Shown in pieces: positions 1-9,505 of a stretch of DNA of 64,000 nt. Both the position numbers and the translations under genes were made by a program. The notes beneath the pieces are model-generated. The model saw only the letters and a program-made list of their open reading frames with translations. It made no database searches and was not told where the DNA came from. This DNA is from JADJYF01 sp965278995. GTDB lineage: Bacteria > Pseudomonadota > Gammaproteobacteria > Ga0077536. Location: positions 372,001 to 436,000 of the forward strand of contig OZ257136.1 in NCBI GenBank assembly GCA_965278995.1, given 5' to 3'. How positions within the stretch are numbered: the stretch's first letter is position 1; every line of letters starts with the position of its first letter.

Positions 1-2176
1 GACCGAACAACAGTTCCTCGGCCAGCGGTTTCTTGATTTTGTCCTGGATCAGTCGGCTCATCGGCCGCGCGCCCATGATCGGATCATAACCGTGCTCGGC
101 CAACCATAGTCGGGCAGGGCTGTCGACATCGATGCTGACTTTCTTGCTGTCGAGCTGGGTTTCGAGTTCGACCAGGAACTTGTCAACCACGTGGCTGATG
201 GTTTCCGGACTGAGAGCACCGAACTTGATGATCGCATCGAGCCGGTTACGGAATTCCGGGCTGAACATGCGCTTGATTTCAGCCAGCGCGTCGCCCGAGT
301 GATCCTGGCGCGTAAAACCGACCGAAGACCGGCTCATGCGTTCAGCTCCGGCGTTCGTCGTCATGACGATGATCACGTTGCGGAAATCCGTCTTGCGTCC
401 GTTGGTGTCCGTCAGCGTGCCGTGGTCCATGACCTGCAGCATGATGTTGAACACGTCGGGATGTGCTTTTTCCATTTCGTCCAGCAGCAGAACTGCGTGC
501 GGCTGCTTGGTCACCGCTTCGGTCAGCAGGCCGCCGGTGTCGTAACCGATGTAGCCCGGCGGCGCGCCGATCAGTCGCGAGACCGTATGTCGCTCCATGT
601 ACTCCGACATATCAAAACGGATCAGCTCGATGCCAAGTATGCGCGCGAGCTGGCGTGTAACCTCAGTCTTGCCGACGCCGGTAGGGCCGGCAAACAGAAA
701 GGAGCCGATGGGTTTTTCGACACTGCCGAGCCCGGAGCGGGACATTTTGATCGCCGCCGCCAGACTTTCGATGGCTTCGTTCTGACCGAATACCACCATC
801 TTCAGATCGCGCTCCAGATTGCGCAGTACGTCGCGATCAGACGACGACACGGCTTTCGGCGGAATGCGCGCAATCTTGGCCACGATTTCTTCGATGTCGC
901 TGACACCAATGGTCTTTCGCCGTTTAGATGCCGGCATCAGTCGCTGCCGCGCGCCCGCTTCGTCGATGACGTCGATCGCCTTGTCGGGCAGGTGACGGTC
1001 ATTGATATAGCGGCTGGTCAATTCGACTGCAGAGCGCAACGCCTGATTGGTGTAGCGGACGTCGTGATGATCCTCGAATCGCGATTTCAGACCCTGCAGG
1101 ATCTTGACCGCTTCGTCTTCGCTCGGCTCGCCTACATCGATTTTCTGGAAGCGACGGGCCAGCGCGCGGTCTTTTTCGAAAATGCCACGGTATTCCTGGA
1201 AAGTCGTTGAACCGATGCACTTCAAATCACCGGAAGCGAGCATCGGTTTGATCAGATTCGAGGCATCCATCACGCCGCCGGAAGCGGCGCCGGCACCGAT
1301 GATGGTGTGGATCTCGTCGATGAACAACACGGCGCCCGGCTCACGTTTCAACTGGGCCAGCACGTTTTTCAGGCGTTTCTCGAAATCGCCACGGTATTTT
1401 GTTCCAGCCAGCAGCGCGCCGAGGTCGAGTGAATAGATGGTCGAATTCTCGATCACTTCCGGCACTTCGCCGTCGACAATCTTCTTGGCCAGCCCTTCGG
1501 CTATCGCCGTTTTGCCGACACCGGCTTCGCCGACGAACAGCGGATTGTTCTTGCGTCGGCGGCACAAGATCTGGATGGTGCGTTCGATTTCATCCTGGCG
1601 GCCGATCAGCGGGTCAATCTTGCCCGCAGCTGCCTGCTCGTTCAGATTGGTCGTGTACGCGGTCAGCGCCGAATTGGAGGCTTCGGGGTCGCCGCCGTCT
1701 TCTTCGTTAGGCGCTGGCGGTGTCTCATTCGTTTCGTCGTCAGATACTTTTGAAATGCCGTGCGAAATGCAATTGACGACATCGAGGCGCGCGATGTTCT
1801 GCTGATTGAGCAGATAGACCGCATGCGATTCGCGTTCGCCGAAAATGGCGACGAGAACGTTGGCGCCGTTCACTTCCTTCTTACCTGAAGACTGAACGTG
1901 GAATACGGCTCGTTGCAGTACCCGCTGGAAACCGAGCGTCGGCTGCGTGTCGCGGTCTTCGTCATCCGGCAGCAGTGGCGAACTTTCGCGAATGAACTCG
2001 GCGAGTTGGCGGCGCAGTGCGTTGAGATCGGCCCCGCAGGCGCGCAGCACTTTTGCCGCAGTCGGGTTGTCCAGGAGCGCCAGCAGCAGATGCTCGACGG
2101 TCATGAATTCGTGGCGTTGCTCGCGGGCCTCCTTGAAGGCCATGTTGAGCGTGACTTCGAGCTCTTTGCTTAGCAC
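1..2176 (-). CDS. clpA: ATP-dependent Clp protease ATP-binding subunit ClpA (3' end beyond window)
   Basis: Hsp100/AAA+ unfoldase that feeds substrates to the ClpP peptidase in the cytoplasm. The minus strand is open from a GTG at 2176 (protein start VLSKELEVTLNMAF) to the window edge, about 725 codons. Both nucleotide-binding domains are visible: Walker A GEAGVGKTA near 1500-1540 and GPTGVGKTE near 665-700. The last visible residues (IQDKIKKPLAEELLFG) match a point about 30 residues before the usual ClpA C terminus, so only the tail is missing. The GTG start is chosen because it gives the canonical ClpA N terminus. It lies 22 bp after clpS, its adaptor, in the usual clpS-clpA order. Confidence 0.96.
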   Translation of the reverse strand, partial: MLSKELEVTLNMAFKEAREQRHEFMTVEHLLLALLDNPTAAKVLRACGADLNALRRQLAEFIRESSPLLPDDEDRDTQPTLGFQRVLQRAVFHVQSSGKKEVNGANVLVAIFGERESHAVYLLNQQNIARLDVVNCISHGISKVSDDETNETPPAPNEEDGGDPEASNSALTAYTTNLNEQAAAGKIDPLIGRQDEIERTIQILCRRRKNNPLFVGEAGVGKTAIAEGLAKKIVDGEVPEVIENSTIYSLDLGALLAGTKYRGDFEKRLKNVLAQLKREPGAVLFIDEIHTIIGAGAASGGVMDASNLIKPMLASGDLKCIGSTTFQEYRGIFEKDRALARRFQKIDVGEPSEDEAVKILQGLKSRFEDHHDVRYTNQALRSAVELTSRYINDRHLPDKAIDVIDEAGARQRLMPASKRRKTIGVSDIEEIVAKIARIPPKAVSSSDRDVLRNLERDLKMVVFGQNEAIESLAAAIKMSRSGLGSVEKPIGSFLFAGPTGVGKTEVTRQLARILGIELIRFDMSEYMERHTVSRLIGAPPGYIGYDTGGLLTEAVTKQPHAVLLLDEMEKAHPDVFNIMLQVMDHGTLTDTNGRKTDFRNVIIVMTTNAGAERMSRSSVGFTRQDHSGDALAEIKRMFSPEFRNRLDAIIKFGALSPETISHVVDKFLVELETQLDSKKVSIDVDSPARLWLAEHGYDPIMGARPMSRLIQDKIKKPLAEELLFG

Positions 2177-2198
2177 AGCGGATCCCTCTAGTTACCGT

Positions 2199-2525
2199 TC
2201 AGGAGTCGAGTTCCAAAGTGCACAGCAGCGGATGTTGGTTATCGCGCGCATATGCATTGACCTGTGACACTTTCGTTTCCGCGATCTCGTGGGTGAATAT
2301 ACCGCACACGCCTTTGCCTTGGGTATGGACCTGCAACATGACCCGCGTCGCGGTCGGCCGGTTCAGACTGAAGAACTTTTCAAGCACGTGGACGACGAAT
2401 TCCATCGGCGTGTAGTCGTCATTAAGCATGATCACCTTGTACAGCGGCGGCTTCTTAAGTTTCGGGCGCGCCTCCTGTACCGCGATGCCGGTGTCCTGAT
2501 GCTGTTTAGGGACGTCTTTTGCCAT
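2199..2525 (-). CDS. clpS: ATP-dependent Clp protease adaptor ClpS
   Basis: Adaptor that binds N-degron substrates and delivers them to ClpA; 108 residues, the usual family size. The conserved core is clear: PPLYKVIMLNDDYTPMEFVV, then an HVLEKFF helix and the VMLQVHTQGKGVCGIFTHEIAETK region. The frame stays open further upstream to 2699, but the extra residues do not resemble ClpS, so the ATG at 2525 (MAKDVPKQ) is taken as the start. A perfect TATAAT lies about 45 bases upstream, which supports this choice. It is transcribed ahead of clpA. Confidence 0.95.
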   Translation of the reverse strand: MAKDVPKQHQDTGIAVQEARPKLKKPPLYKVIMLNDDYTPMEFVVHVLEKFFSLNRPTATRVMLQVHTQGKGVCGIFTHEIAETKVSQVNAYARDNQHPLLCTLELDS

Positions 2526-2909
2526 GATGTTCCGTAGTCTGCCCCGCCCGCCGGGAACTGCGCCAAAAATTATACGGTGGGCGACAATGGCTGTCGCACA
2601 CGCCGTCGACTGCCCTGCCATTCCGGCGCTACGCCCCACTGTCACCGCGGCGCGCGAAACAATCAACCTGTCATTGCGTAAGGTTGACATTTGGTGCACT
2701 GCAGCGTAGCTTCAAAATGATGCCTCGCGCGGACGTAATGGCGCATGTCCGGTTCAGCCTGAGGCCACAGCAGGCTCACGACGGCGGCAGTTCAAGCGAA
2801 AGACAACAAACGTGACGGCGTGACCTGCGCACGGCCAGGTTTGTTGAAGGGGCTGACCGGTAGGTTTACCATCGCGCGCCATTGAAAAACCTGGCAGGAG
2901 AGAACGAGC
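2526..2909. other. Intergenic region between divergent clpS and aceA
   Basis: 384 bases without a convincing gene. It holds the clpS promoter candidate near its left end. For aceA I see TTGACA at 2684-2689 but only a weak -10 (TAGCTT, 17-base spacing), and a good Shine-Dalgarno sequence (GGCAGGAGAG) just before 2910. The ClpS reading frame runs through part of it without ClpS-like sequence. Confidence 0.5.
2569..2597 (-). promoter_or_regulatory. Candidate sigma70 promoter for clpS-clpA
   Basis: On the minus strand, TATAAT (2574-2569) is preceded by GCGACA (2597-2592, four of six matches to TTGACA) with a 17-base spacer. The predicted transcript would start about 37 bases before the clpS ATG. 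Motif match only. Confidence 0.5.
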
Positions 2910-4211
2910 ATGTCGTCATTTGAGGATCAAGCAACGCAGCTGAAACAGGACTGGGCCACCAATCCCCGTTGGGTCGGCATCACGCGCCCGTATTCGGCGG
3001 AAGATGTCGTCCGACTGCGTGGCAGCATCCGCATCGAACATACGCTCGCCACGCGCGGCGCCGAAAAGCTGTGGAAACTGGTCAACGAAGAAGCGTTTGT
3101 TCCGTGCCTCGGTGCTGTCACCGGCGGGCAGGCGGTGCAGCAGGTCAAGGCCGGCGTCAAAGCCATCTATCTGTCCGGCTGGCAGGTCGCCGCCGACGGC
3201 AATACCTCCGAGACGATGTACCCGGACCAGTCCTTGTACGCTGTCGATTCCGTGCCGACGATGGTTCGGCGGATCAATAACGCGTTCAAGCGCGCTGACG
3301 AGATCCAGTGGCAGAAAGGTGGCGGCAAAATTGACTATTTCGCCCCCATTGTGGCGGATGCTGAAGCCGGTTTCGGTGGCGTGCTGAACGCCTATGAACT
3401 GATGAAGAACATGATCGAAGCAGGCGCCGCTGGCGTTCATTTCGAAGACCAACTGGCCTCGGTCAAGAAGTGCGGGCACATGGGCGGCAAGGTATTGGTT
3501 CCGACGCAGGAGGCAATCCAGAAACTGGTCGCCGCGCGTCTGGCGGCTGACGTGATGGGAGTGCCGACGATAGTTCTGGCGCGTACCGATGCCAACGCCG
3601 CTTCGCTGTTGACGACCGAAATCGACGAGCGCGATCAACGTTTCGTCACTGGCGAACGTACTGCAGAGGGGTTCTACGTCACCAACGCCGGTCTCGACCA
3701 GGCCATTGATCGCGGTCTGTCCTACGCCCCGTATGCAGATCTGCTGTGGTGCGAGACCGCAGTGCCAGACATGGACGAGGCGAAACGCTTCGCCGAGGCA
3801 ATCAAGAAGCAGTTCCCGAATCAACTGCTGGCTTACAACTGCTCGCCGTCGTTCAACTGGAAAAAGAATCTGGACGATGCCGCCATTGCGCGCTTCCAGC
3901 GCGAACTCGGCGCCATGGGCTACAAGTACCAGTTCATCACTTTGGCTGGTATTCATAACATGTGGTACAACATGTTCGACCTTGCCAACAACTACGTCGA
4001 TCGCGGTATGACGGCCTACGTCGAAATGGTTCAGGAACCCGAATTTGCCGCCGCCAAACGTGGGTACACCTTCGCCAGCCATCAGCAGGAAGTCGGTGCC
4101 GGGTATTTCGATGACGTGACGACCGTGATCCAGGGTGGCCAGTCCTCGGTCACCGCGTTAACCGGTTCGACCGAAGAAGAGCAGTTCGACATCAAAGCCG
4201 CTGCGCATTGA
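2910..4211 (+). CDS. aceA: Isocitrate lyase
   Basis: First enzyme of the glyoxylate bypass: cleaves isocitrate to glyoxylate and succinate, allowing growth on acetate or fatty acids. 433 residues, the normal size of the short bacterial form. The signature KKCGHMGGKVLVPT is present with catalytic Cys188, as are the substrate and Mg2+ segments (LSGWQVAADGN near 88-98, VADAEAGFGG near 148-157). A strong ribosome site (CAGGAGAG) precedes the ATG. It is monocistronic: divergent from clpS and closed by a clear terminator. Malate synthase, its pathway partner, is not in the window. Confidence 0.97.
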   Translation: MSSFEDQATQLKQDWATNPRWVGITRPYSAEDVVRLRGSIRIEHTLATRGAEKLWKLVNEEAFVPCLGAVTGGQAVQQVKAGVKAIYLSGWQVAADGNTSETMYPDQSLYAVDSVPTMVRRINNAFKRADEIQWQKGGGKIDYFAPIVADAEAGFGGVLNAYELMKNMIEAGAAGVHFEDQLASVKKCGHMGGKVLVPTQEAIQKLVAARLAADVMGVPTIVLARTDANAASLLTTEIDERDQRFVTGERTAEGFYVTNAGLDQAIDRGLSYAPYADLLWCETAVPDMDEAKRFAEAIKKQFPNQLLAYNCSPSFNWKKNLDDAAIARFQRELGAMGYKYQFITLAGIHNMWYNMFDLANNYVDRGMTAYVEMVQEPEFAAAKRGYTFASHQQEVGAGYFDDVTTVIQGGQSSVTALTGSTEEEQFDIKAAAH

Positions 4212-4235
4212 TCGTCGCGACATCGTCGTAAACGT

Positions 4236-4260
4236 AAAAGGGGCCCTGGTGGCCCCTTTT
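4236..4260 (+). terminator. Rho-independent terminator of aceA
   Basis: A perfect 10-bp stem AAAAGGGGCC / GGCCCCTTTT with a 5-base CTGGT loop, ending in a T run, 24 bases after the aceA stop. The A run on the left arm means it could also work for dapE, which converges from the right. Confidence 0.9.
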
Positions 4261-4329
4261 ACATTCTTCATGGTGCCGGGGCTCCGACAGCGCCACTGCA
4301 CTCAAATGGCGCACCGGCGTTGCATCCGG

Positions 4330-5475
4330 TCAATCCGCCAGCATACGCTCCATGATCAAGGCGTATACATCGGTCAGCGCGTCGAGTTCGTTCACATCCA
4401 CGCATTCGTCGACTTTGTGGATGGTGGCATTGATCGGACCGAGTTCGACCAGTTGAACACCGCGTGGCGCGATGAAGCGGCCGTCGGAAGTGCCACCACC
4501 GGTCGAGCGCTCCGGCGTCACACCGAGCCGCTCGGCGACGACGGCGGCAGTCGTTTCGACCAATCGACCGCCGGCAGTGAGGAACGGCTCGCCGGACAGA
4601 TGCCAGACCAGGGTGTAGCGCAGTTCATGCCGGATCAGCAGGCCCTCGACTGCAGCGCGCAGCGAAGCCGCCGTATGTTCGGTCGAAAAGCGGAAATTGA
4701 AACGCACCTCGAGATCCTGCGGAATGACGTTTTCCGCACCGGTGCCGCCGTGAATATTCGAGATCTGCAGTGAGGTCGGCGGAAAATGGGCGTTGCCTTC
4801 GTCCCAGCGTGTTGCCGTGAGTTCGGTCAGCGCAGTCAGCGCGCGGTGTATCGGATTATCCGCCCGCTCGGGATAGGCAACATGCCCCTGCGTACCGTGT
4901 ACCTGCAGATGGCCATTCAACGAACCGCGTCGACCGACCCGAAGGGTGTCGCCGAGGAGCGCGTTGCTGCTCGGTTCACCGACGATGCACCAGTCAGGCA
5001 GTTCGCCACGGCTGGCCAGATACTCGACGACCTTGACAGTGCCATCGGTGGCCGGGCCTTCTTCATCGGAGGTGAGCAGAAAACCGAGACGACCCCGGCA
5101 CACGGGATGCGCGGCAACGAAACGTTCCGCTGCGACGACCATCGCTGCAAGACTGCCTTTCATGTCAGCCGCGCCGCGACCGTACAGGCGCCCGTCGCGC
5201 ACCTGCGGTTCGAACGGCGGGCTCGTCCATGACGCCAGCGGTCCAGGCGGAACGACATCGGTATGTCCGGCAAACGCTAAACACGGTCCACTGGTGCCAC
5301 GGACTGCCCAAAGATTGTCGACCTGGCCCGACGGCAGCCGGTGTACGGAAAAGCCGGCAGCGTGCAGCCGTGCACCGATGAGATCGAGGCATCCCGCGTC
5401 GGCCGGCGTAACCGACGCGCGCTCGATCAGCGCGACTGTCAGCGCCAAGGTCGCTCCTGGCGCGGCCGCTGTCAC
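4330..5475 (-). CDS. dapE: Succinyl-diaminopimelate desuccinylase
   Basis: Metallopeptidase-family (M20) enzyme that hydrolyses N-succinyl-LL-diaminopimelate in lysine and peptidoglycan precursor synthesis. Conserved metal-site segments: GHTDVVPPG (His71, Asp73), GRGAADMKG (Asp104), the SDEEGPATDGT acidic pair (Glu138, Glu139) and a C-terminal TIHKVDE segment. The longest form starts at a GTG at 5475 with no visible ribosome site. A TTG at 5448 follows AGGAG by five bases and would give MALTVALIERASVTP, closer to the usual DapE start, so the true protein may be nine residues shorter. Same strand as the BolA-like gene upstream. Confidence 0.94.
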   Translation of the reverse strand: MTAAAPGATLALTVALIERASVTPADAGCLDLIGARLHAAGFSVHRLPSGQVDNLWAVRGTSGPCLAFAGHTDVVPPGPLASWTSPPFEPQVRDGRLYGRGAADMKGSLAAMVVAAERFVAAHPVCRGRLGFLLTSDEEGPATDGTVKVVEYLASRGELPDWCIVGEPSSNALLGDTLRVGRRGSLNGHLQVHGTQGHVAYPERADNPIHRALTALTELTATRWDEGNAHFPPTSLQISNIHGGTGAENVIPQDLEVRFNFRFSTEHTAASLRAAVEGLLIRHELRYTLVWHLSGEPFLTAGGRLVETTAAVVAERLGVTPERSTGGGTSDGRFIAPRGVQLVELGPINATIHKVDECVDVNELDALTDVYALIMERMLAD

Positions 5476-5526
5476 AACGGTCGCGCCGCTGCGAGCGCTA
5501 TCGCGCCAGCAGACACATCCAGCGCA

Positions 5527-5802
5527 TTATTCATTCGGGGCGCGAGCGTCGATGCTGAGCGCATGAATATCGGTACGCATGAGTTCGTCAACGGCGCTGA
5601 ACACGAGCCGATGGCGTTTCAGGGCCGGCAGGCCGGTGAACTCGGCGCTGACAATACGAATGCGGAAATGACCTTTGCCGTCGCGGGCACCGGCATGCCC
5701 GGCGTGCAGGTGACTTTCATCGACTATCTCCAAGGCCTCTGGCGCGAATGCCGCGGTCAAGGTCCGGTGCAGGCGCTCGCTGCGGTCCGCGGGCCTGTTC
5801 AC
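5527..5802 (-). CDS. BolA family protein
   Basis: 91-residue BolA-like protein. The family partners monothiol glutaredoxins in iron-sulfur and redox regulation and has a class II KH-like fold. The conserved stretch runs from ALEIVDESHLHAGHAG through GKGHFRIRIVSAEFTG to LPALKRHRLVFSAVDELM, with the invariant His residues of the family. The start is a GTG at 5802 with AGGAA about ten bases upstream. The frame is open further upstream, but that stretch has no BolA similarity. It lies 51 bp before dapE on the same strand and may be co-transcribed. Confidence 0.88.
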   Translation of the reverse strand: MNRPADRSERLHRTLTAAFAPEALEIVDESHLHAGHAGARDGKGHFRIRIVSAEFTGLPALKRHRLVFSAVDELMRTDIHALSIDARAPNE

Positions 5803-6087
5803 GCTGGGTCGATTCCTGTCGATCCACAGCCCGCCACAGGCCTTATCTGGGTACGCCGCGCTGCCGAAAATGCTGCCATGGTGTAGCATGCTCCTGGAAG
5901 GCACGTGGGTGCCTGATGAAACTGTCGGCAGTGTGCCTGATGCGAAATTCCCTGGCCAGCTGCCGGTACCATTGCTAATCCACGCGGTTAGTTCACCCGG
6001 TGAGTGACCGCCTGCGCGCAGGCGCGAGACTACGCCAGCGCCGCGATTCCGTTCGTTCTGCCGCACACTGCTCACGATACGACGCGC

Positions 6088-6720
6088 ATGAAATCCCTTT
6101 ATATCCGGGTGCACGCCACGCATCCACAGAAACGCCTGGTGGCGCAGGCGAGTGCTATTCTCGACGCCGGCGGTGTGCTGGTTTGCCCGACCGACGCCTG
6201 CTATTCGCTGGTGTGCAAAGTCGGCAACAAACAGGCCGAAGATCGTATCCGCGCTATCCGTCATATCGAGCGCGATCATTATTTCACGCTGTTGTGCGCC
6301 GACGTCGCCAATCTGGCGACTTACGCTAAAGTCTCAAACGCTGCATTCCGCCTGATCAAGATGCTCACCCCGGGACCCTATACCTTCATTCTACCGGCCA
6401 CCCGCGAAACGCCGCGACGATTGCAGGATCCGAAACGCCGCATGGTCGGCCTGCGTATCCCGGCCCATCCTTTCGTGCATGAGCTGCTCGCTGCGTTCAG
6501 CGAGCCTTTGTTGGCTTCGACGGTGATGAACGACGCCATAGCGCTACCCTTTGCGGATCCGGAGGACATCGACGAACAACTGGGCCATGCAGTCGACGGC
6601 GTCGTCGATGCCGGCAATATCGGCATCGAGATGACGACGATCATCGACCTGACGGAAGACCGTCCAACTTTGCGCCGCAGCGGCAAAGGTGACGTGTCGC
6701 GGATTACGGATCTCGAATGA
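6088..6720 (+). CDS. yciO: YciO/TsaC family (L-threonylcarbamoyladenylate synthase-type) protein
   Basis: 210-residue single-domain YrdC-fold protein. It follows the YciO pattern: LYIRVHATHPQKRLV at the start, GGVLVCPTDACYSL for nucleotide binding, TPGPYTFILPATRETPRRL in the middle and TTIIDLTEDRPTLRRSGKGD near the end. Related TsaC/Sua5 enzymes make threonylcarbamoyl-AMP for tRNA t6A37; the in vivo role of YciO itself is less settled. The ATG at 6088 aligns with the usual family start, so 28 upstream in-frame residues are excluded. The next gene begins eight bases after its stop. Confidence 0.88.
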   Translation: MKSLYIRVHATHPQKRLVAQASAILDAGGVLVCPTDACYSLVCKVGNKQAEDRIRAIRHIERDHYFTLLCADVANLATYAKVSNAAFRLIKMLTPGPYTFILPATRETPRRLQDPKRRMVGLRIPAHPFVHELLAAFSEPLLASTVMNDAIALPFADPEDIDEQLGHAVDGVVDAGNIGIEMTTIIDLTEDRPTLRRSGKGDVSRITDLE

Positions 6721-6727
6721 CGCGGTC

Positions 6728-7372
6728 ATGGAAACCCTGGTAACCGCGCTCGTGATCCTGCTTCCGGCAGTGCTGGCTGTGACCGTCCACGAGGTCGCGC
6801 ACGGCTGGATGGCGCTTCAACTCGGCGACACTACGGCGGCCGAGCAGGGCCGCTTGTCGTTGAACCCACTGCGCCACGTCGACCCGGTTGGCACCGTGCT
6901 GGTCCCGCTGGTGTTGTGGTTCAGTACCCGCGAACTCGGCTATCCGGTTGTTTTCGGGTGGGCGAGGCCGGTGCCGGTGCGCTGGCAGCGTCTGCAGCCG
7001 CAAGGTCTCGGTATCGCACTCGTCGCCGCTGCCGGACCGGGGGCCAATGCTGTGATGCTGCTCGGCTGGCTGGTGCTGGCGTTGGTCGCGCGCCAGACAT
7101 CGTTGAACTGGCCTGCTTTGATCTACATGTGCCAGGCAGGGATAATGTTCAACGCAGCCATCATGATCATCAACCTTGTCCCCATTCCGCCGCTGGACGG
7201 CAGCCGAATCGTCAGCAGCCTGCTGCCGCCCGCCTGGGCAGCTCGCTACAACCGCATCGGCATCTATGGACTCGTCCTGGTTGCGTTGCTGGTCGTCAGT
7301 GGGGCGTTTGAGCGCATCATGCATCCGCTGTTTGCCGCGCTCGTTCACGCCATGACCGCGCTCGGCATCTGA
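6728..7372 (+). CDS. Site-2 protease family (M50) membrane protein
   Basis: 214-residue integral membrane protein. HEVAHG at residues 21-26 is the HExxH zinc motif of M50 intramembrane proteases, and NLVPIPPLDGSRI supplies the second metal-binding segment (NPLDG-type). About five hydrophobic segments are visible and there is no PDZ domain, so this is the compact subfamily and not RseP. The physiological substrate is unknown. It sits eight bases after the YciO gene and ahead of trpS and scpAB, a neighbourhood I recall from other gammaproteobacteria. Confidence 0.87.
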   Translation: METLVTALVILLPAVLAVTVHEVAHGWMALQLGDTTAAEQGRLSLNPLRHVDPVGTVLVPLVLWFSTRELGYPVVFGWARPVPVRWQRLQPQGLGIALVAAAGPGANAVMLLGWLVLALVARQTSLNWPALIYMCQAGIMFNAAIMIINLVPIPPLDGSRIVSSLLPPAWAARYNRIGIYGLVLVALLVVSGAFERIMHPLFAALVHAMTALGI

Positions 7373-7439
7373 TTTCGTGGTCGTTACCCGCCGTCAGACA
7401 GCGTACCGGCCTTCAGTTTACCCATAAGGCTTTGAGTGC

Positions 7440-8651
7440 ATGACTATCGCCGCCAATCGCCGTGTCCTGTCCGGTATGCGCCCGACCGGACAGCTCCATC
7501 TCGGCCACTACCATGGTGTGCTCAAGAACTGGGTGGAGCTCCAGCACGAATACGAATGTTTCTTCTTTGTCGCCGATTGGCACGCACTGACGACGAGCTA
7601 TGAAGACACCTCGATCATCGGCGATTCCGTCTATGACATCGTTGTCGACTGGCTGTCGGTCGGGATCAATCCCGGCGAGGCTACGCTGTTCATTCAGTCG
7701 CGCGTTCCGGAGCATGCCGAACTGCACCTGCTGCTGTCGATGATGACCCCTATCAGCTGGCTGGAACGCGTGCCGAGCTACAAAGATCAGCAGGACAAAC
7801 TGAAAGAGCGCGATCTTTCGACCTACGGGTTCCTCGGCTATCCACTGCTGCAGGCTGCCGACATACTCATTTATAAAGCTGGCCATGTCCCGGTCGGGGA
7901 AGATCAGGTCGCGCATATCGAAATGGCGCGCGAAGTCGCGCGGCGCTTCAACTACATTTACGGACGCGAGCCCGGCTTCGAAGAGAAAGCTGAAGCGGCG
8001 GCGCAGAAGATGGGGCGCAAGAACAGCAAGCTCTATTTCGAGATCCGACGCACTTACCAGGAGGGCGGCGATCTCAGCGCACTCGAGAAAGGGCGCGCGC
8101 TGCTCGAATCACAGCAGAACATCAGCATCGGCGATCGCGAGCGCCTCCTCGGTTATCTGGAAGGTGGCGGCAAGGTCATACTGCCTGAACCACATGCGCT
8201 GCTGACGCCGGAATCGAAACTGCCAGGGCTCGACGGCGAAAAGATGTCGAAGTCCTATAACAATACTATCGGGCTGCGCGAAGCACCGGAATCCGTCACG
8301 CAGAAATTGCGCACGATGCCAACCGACCCGGCCCGGGTGCGGCGTGCGGATCCCGGCGACCCGCAGAAATGCCCAGTGTGGAAATTCCACGAGATCTATT
8401 CCAGTGACAGCGTGCGCCAGTGGGCTCGTGAAGGCTGCATCACGGCCGGTATCGGTTGCCTCGATTGCAAGCAGCCGTTGATCGACGCCGTGCTGGCCGA
8501 GCAGCAACCGATACGCGAGCGCAGCGCGGAATTTCTTGGCGACCGCGACATGGTCCGCGCCATCATCGATGAAGGTTGCGAAGCGGCGCGCGACGTCGCC
8601 CGTGACACGCTCGAAGACGTCCGCCAGGCCATGAACCTGGTCTATCGTTGA
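7440..8651 (+). CDS. trpS: Tryptophanyl-tRNA synthetase
   Basis: Class I synthetase charging tRNA-Trp. The HIGH-type motif is PTGQLHLGHYHG (15-26) and the KMSKS motif is at 268-272 (EKMSKSYNN). At 403 residues it is longer than the roughly 334-residue E. coli enzyme; the extra length is an insertion around residues 180-250 before KMSKS, a known variant form. The ATG at 7440 gives a normal N terminus. scpA follows after 13 bases. Confidence 0.97.
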   Translation: MTIAANRRVLSGMRPTGQLHLGHYHGVLKNWVELQHEYECFFFVADWHALTTSYEDTSIIGDSVYDIVVDWLSVGINPGEATLFIQSRVPEHAELHLLLSMMTPISWLERVPSYKDQQDKLKERDLSTYGFLGYPLLQAADILIYKAGHVPVGEDQVAHIEMAREVARRFNYIYGREPGFEEKAEAAAQKMGRKNSKLYFEIRRTYQEGGDLSALEKGRALLESQQNISIGDRERLLGYLEGGGKVILPEPHALLTPESKLPGLDGEKMSKSYNNTIGLREAPESVTQKLRTMPTDPARVRRADPGDPQKCPVWKFHEIYSSDSVRQWAREGCITAGIGCLDCKQPLIDAVLAEQQPIRERSAEFLGDRDMVRAIIDEGCEAARDVARDTLEDVRQAMNLVYR

Positions 8652-8664
8652 TCGCGTTGCCAAC

Positions 8665-9486
8665 ATGAGTACTGAAGCACCGGCCGCGCTCCTGGCCGAC
8701 GTACCTCGCCAGGCGGAAATGCCGTTCGCGGTCGTGCACGGAATGCCGATTACCGAACCACCCCGGGATCTATACATTCCGCCGGATGCGCTGGAAGTCT
8801 TTCTCGAAGCATTCGAAGGACCGCTCGATCTGCTGCTGTATCTGATCAAGAGGCAGAATCTCGATATTCTCGATATTCCAATCGCGCGCATCACCGAGCA
8901 GTACATGTCGTACATCGACCTGATGCAGGAGATCAAGCTCGAACTCGCGGCCGAGTATCTCGTGATGGCGGCGATGCTGGCGGAAATCAAATCGCGCATG
9001 TTGCTGCCGCGGCCGCGGTCGGAACAGGCCGAAGAAGACGACCCGCGCGCGGAGCTGGTACGCCGGCTGCAGGAATACGAGCGCTTCAAGAAAGCTGCCG
9101 AAGATATCGACGTCCTGCCACGCATGGAGCGCGACTGGTTCGGCGTAGTCGTCGATTTTTCGCGGCCGCTGACGCCGACCGCACTGCCGGATCTCACGCT
9201 CGATGCGCTGCTGACGGCGTTCCGCGACGTTCTACGCCGCGCCGACATGTATGCCGAACACAGTGTGCGACGTGAGTCATTGTCGGTGCGTGAACGCATG
9301 ACCGCGGTTCTGTCACGCGCGGAACGTGAAACTTTCACGGCGTTTCACGATTTCTTTGCGGCCAGCGAAGGGCGTGCCGGTGCGGTGGTGACATTGATTG
9401 CGATCCTCGAACTGCTCAAGAACGCGCTCATCGAAATCGTGCAGAACGGCGAGCGTGAACCCATCTATGTCAAGCTCGTCGCGTGA
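8665..9486 (+). CDS. scpA: Segregation and condensation protein A
   Basis: Kleisin subunit of the SMC-ScpAB chromosome-condensation complex; bridges the SMC heads. 273 residues, slightly long, with a roughly 40-residue N-terminal extension before the conserved EAFEGPLDLLLYLIKRQNLDILDIPI start. The C-terminal winged-helix region contains VTLIAILELLKNALIEIVQ. scpB begins 19 bases downstream, as expected for partners. No SMC gene is in the window. Confidence 0.95.
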   Translation: MSTEAPAALLADVPRQAEMPFAVVHGMPITEPPRDLYIPPDALEVFLEAFEGPLDLLLYLIKRQNLDILDIPIARITEQYMSYIDLMQEIKLELAAEYLVMAAMLAEIKSRMLLPRPRSEQAEEDDPRAELVRRLQEYERFKKAAEDIDVLPRMERDWFGVVVDFSRPLTPTALPDLTLDALLTAFRDVLRRADMYAEHSVRRESLSVRERMTAVLSRAERETFTAFHDFFAASEGRAGAVVTLIAILELLKNALIEIVQNGEREPIYVKLVA

Positions 9487-9505
9487 GTCGAGCGGAGAGC
9501 GCAAC

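Noticed and set aside
191..1210. 339-residue plus-strand ORF over clpA
   Set aside because: It is the antisense shadow of clpA, whose minus-strand frame has clear AAA+ motifs; the plus-strand protein resembles nothing.
2916..4082. 388-residue minus-strand ORF opposite aceA
   Set aside because: Mirror of the isocitrate lyase reading frame in GC-rich DNA; no domain, ribosome site or independent support.
5803..6087. Upstream extension of the BolA frame as part of a larger protein
   Set aside because: The open frame to 6279 has no BolA or other similarity, and a GTG with a spaced ribosome site lies at the family start.
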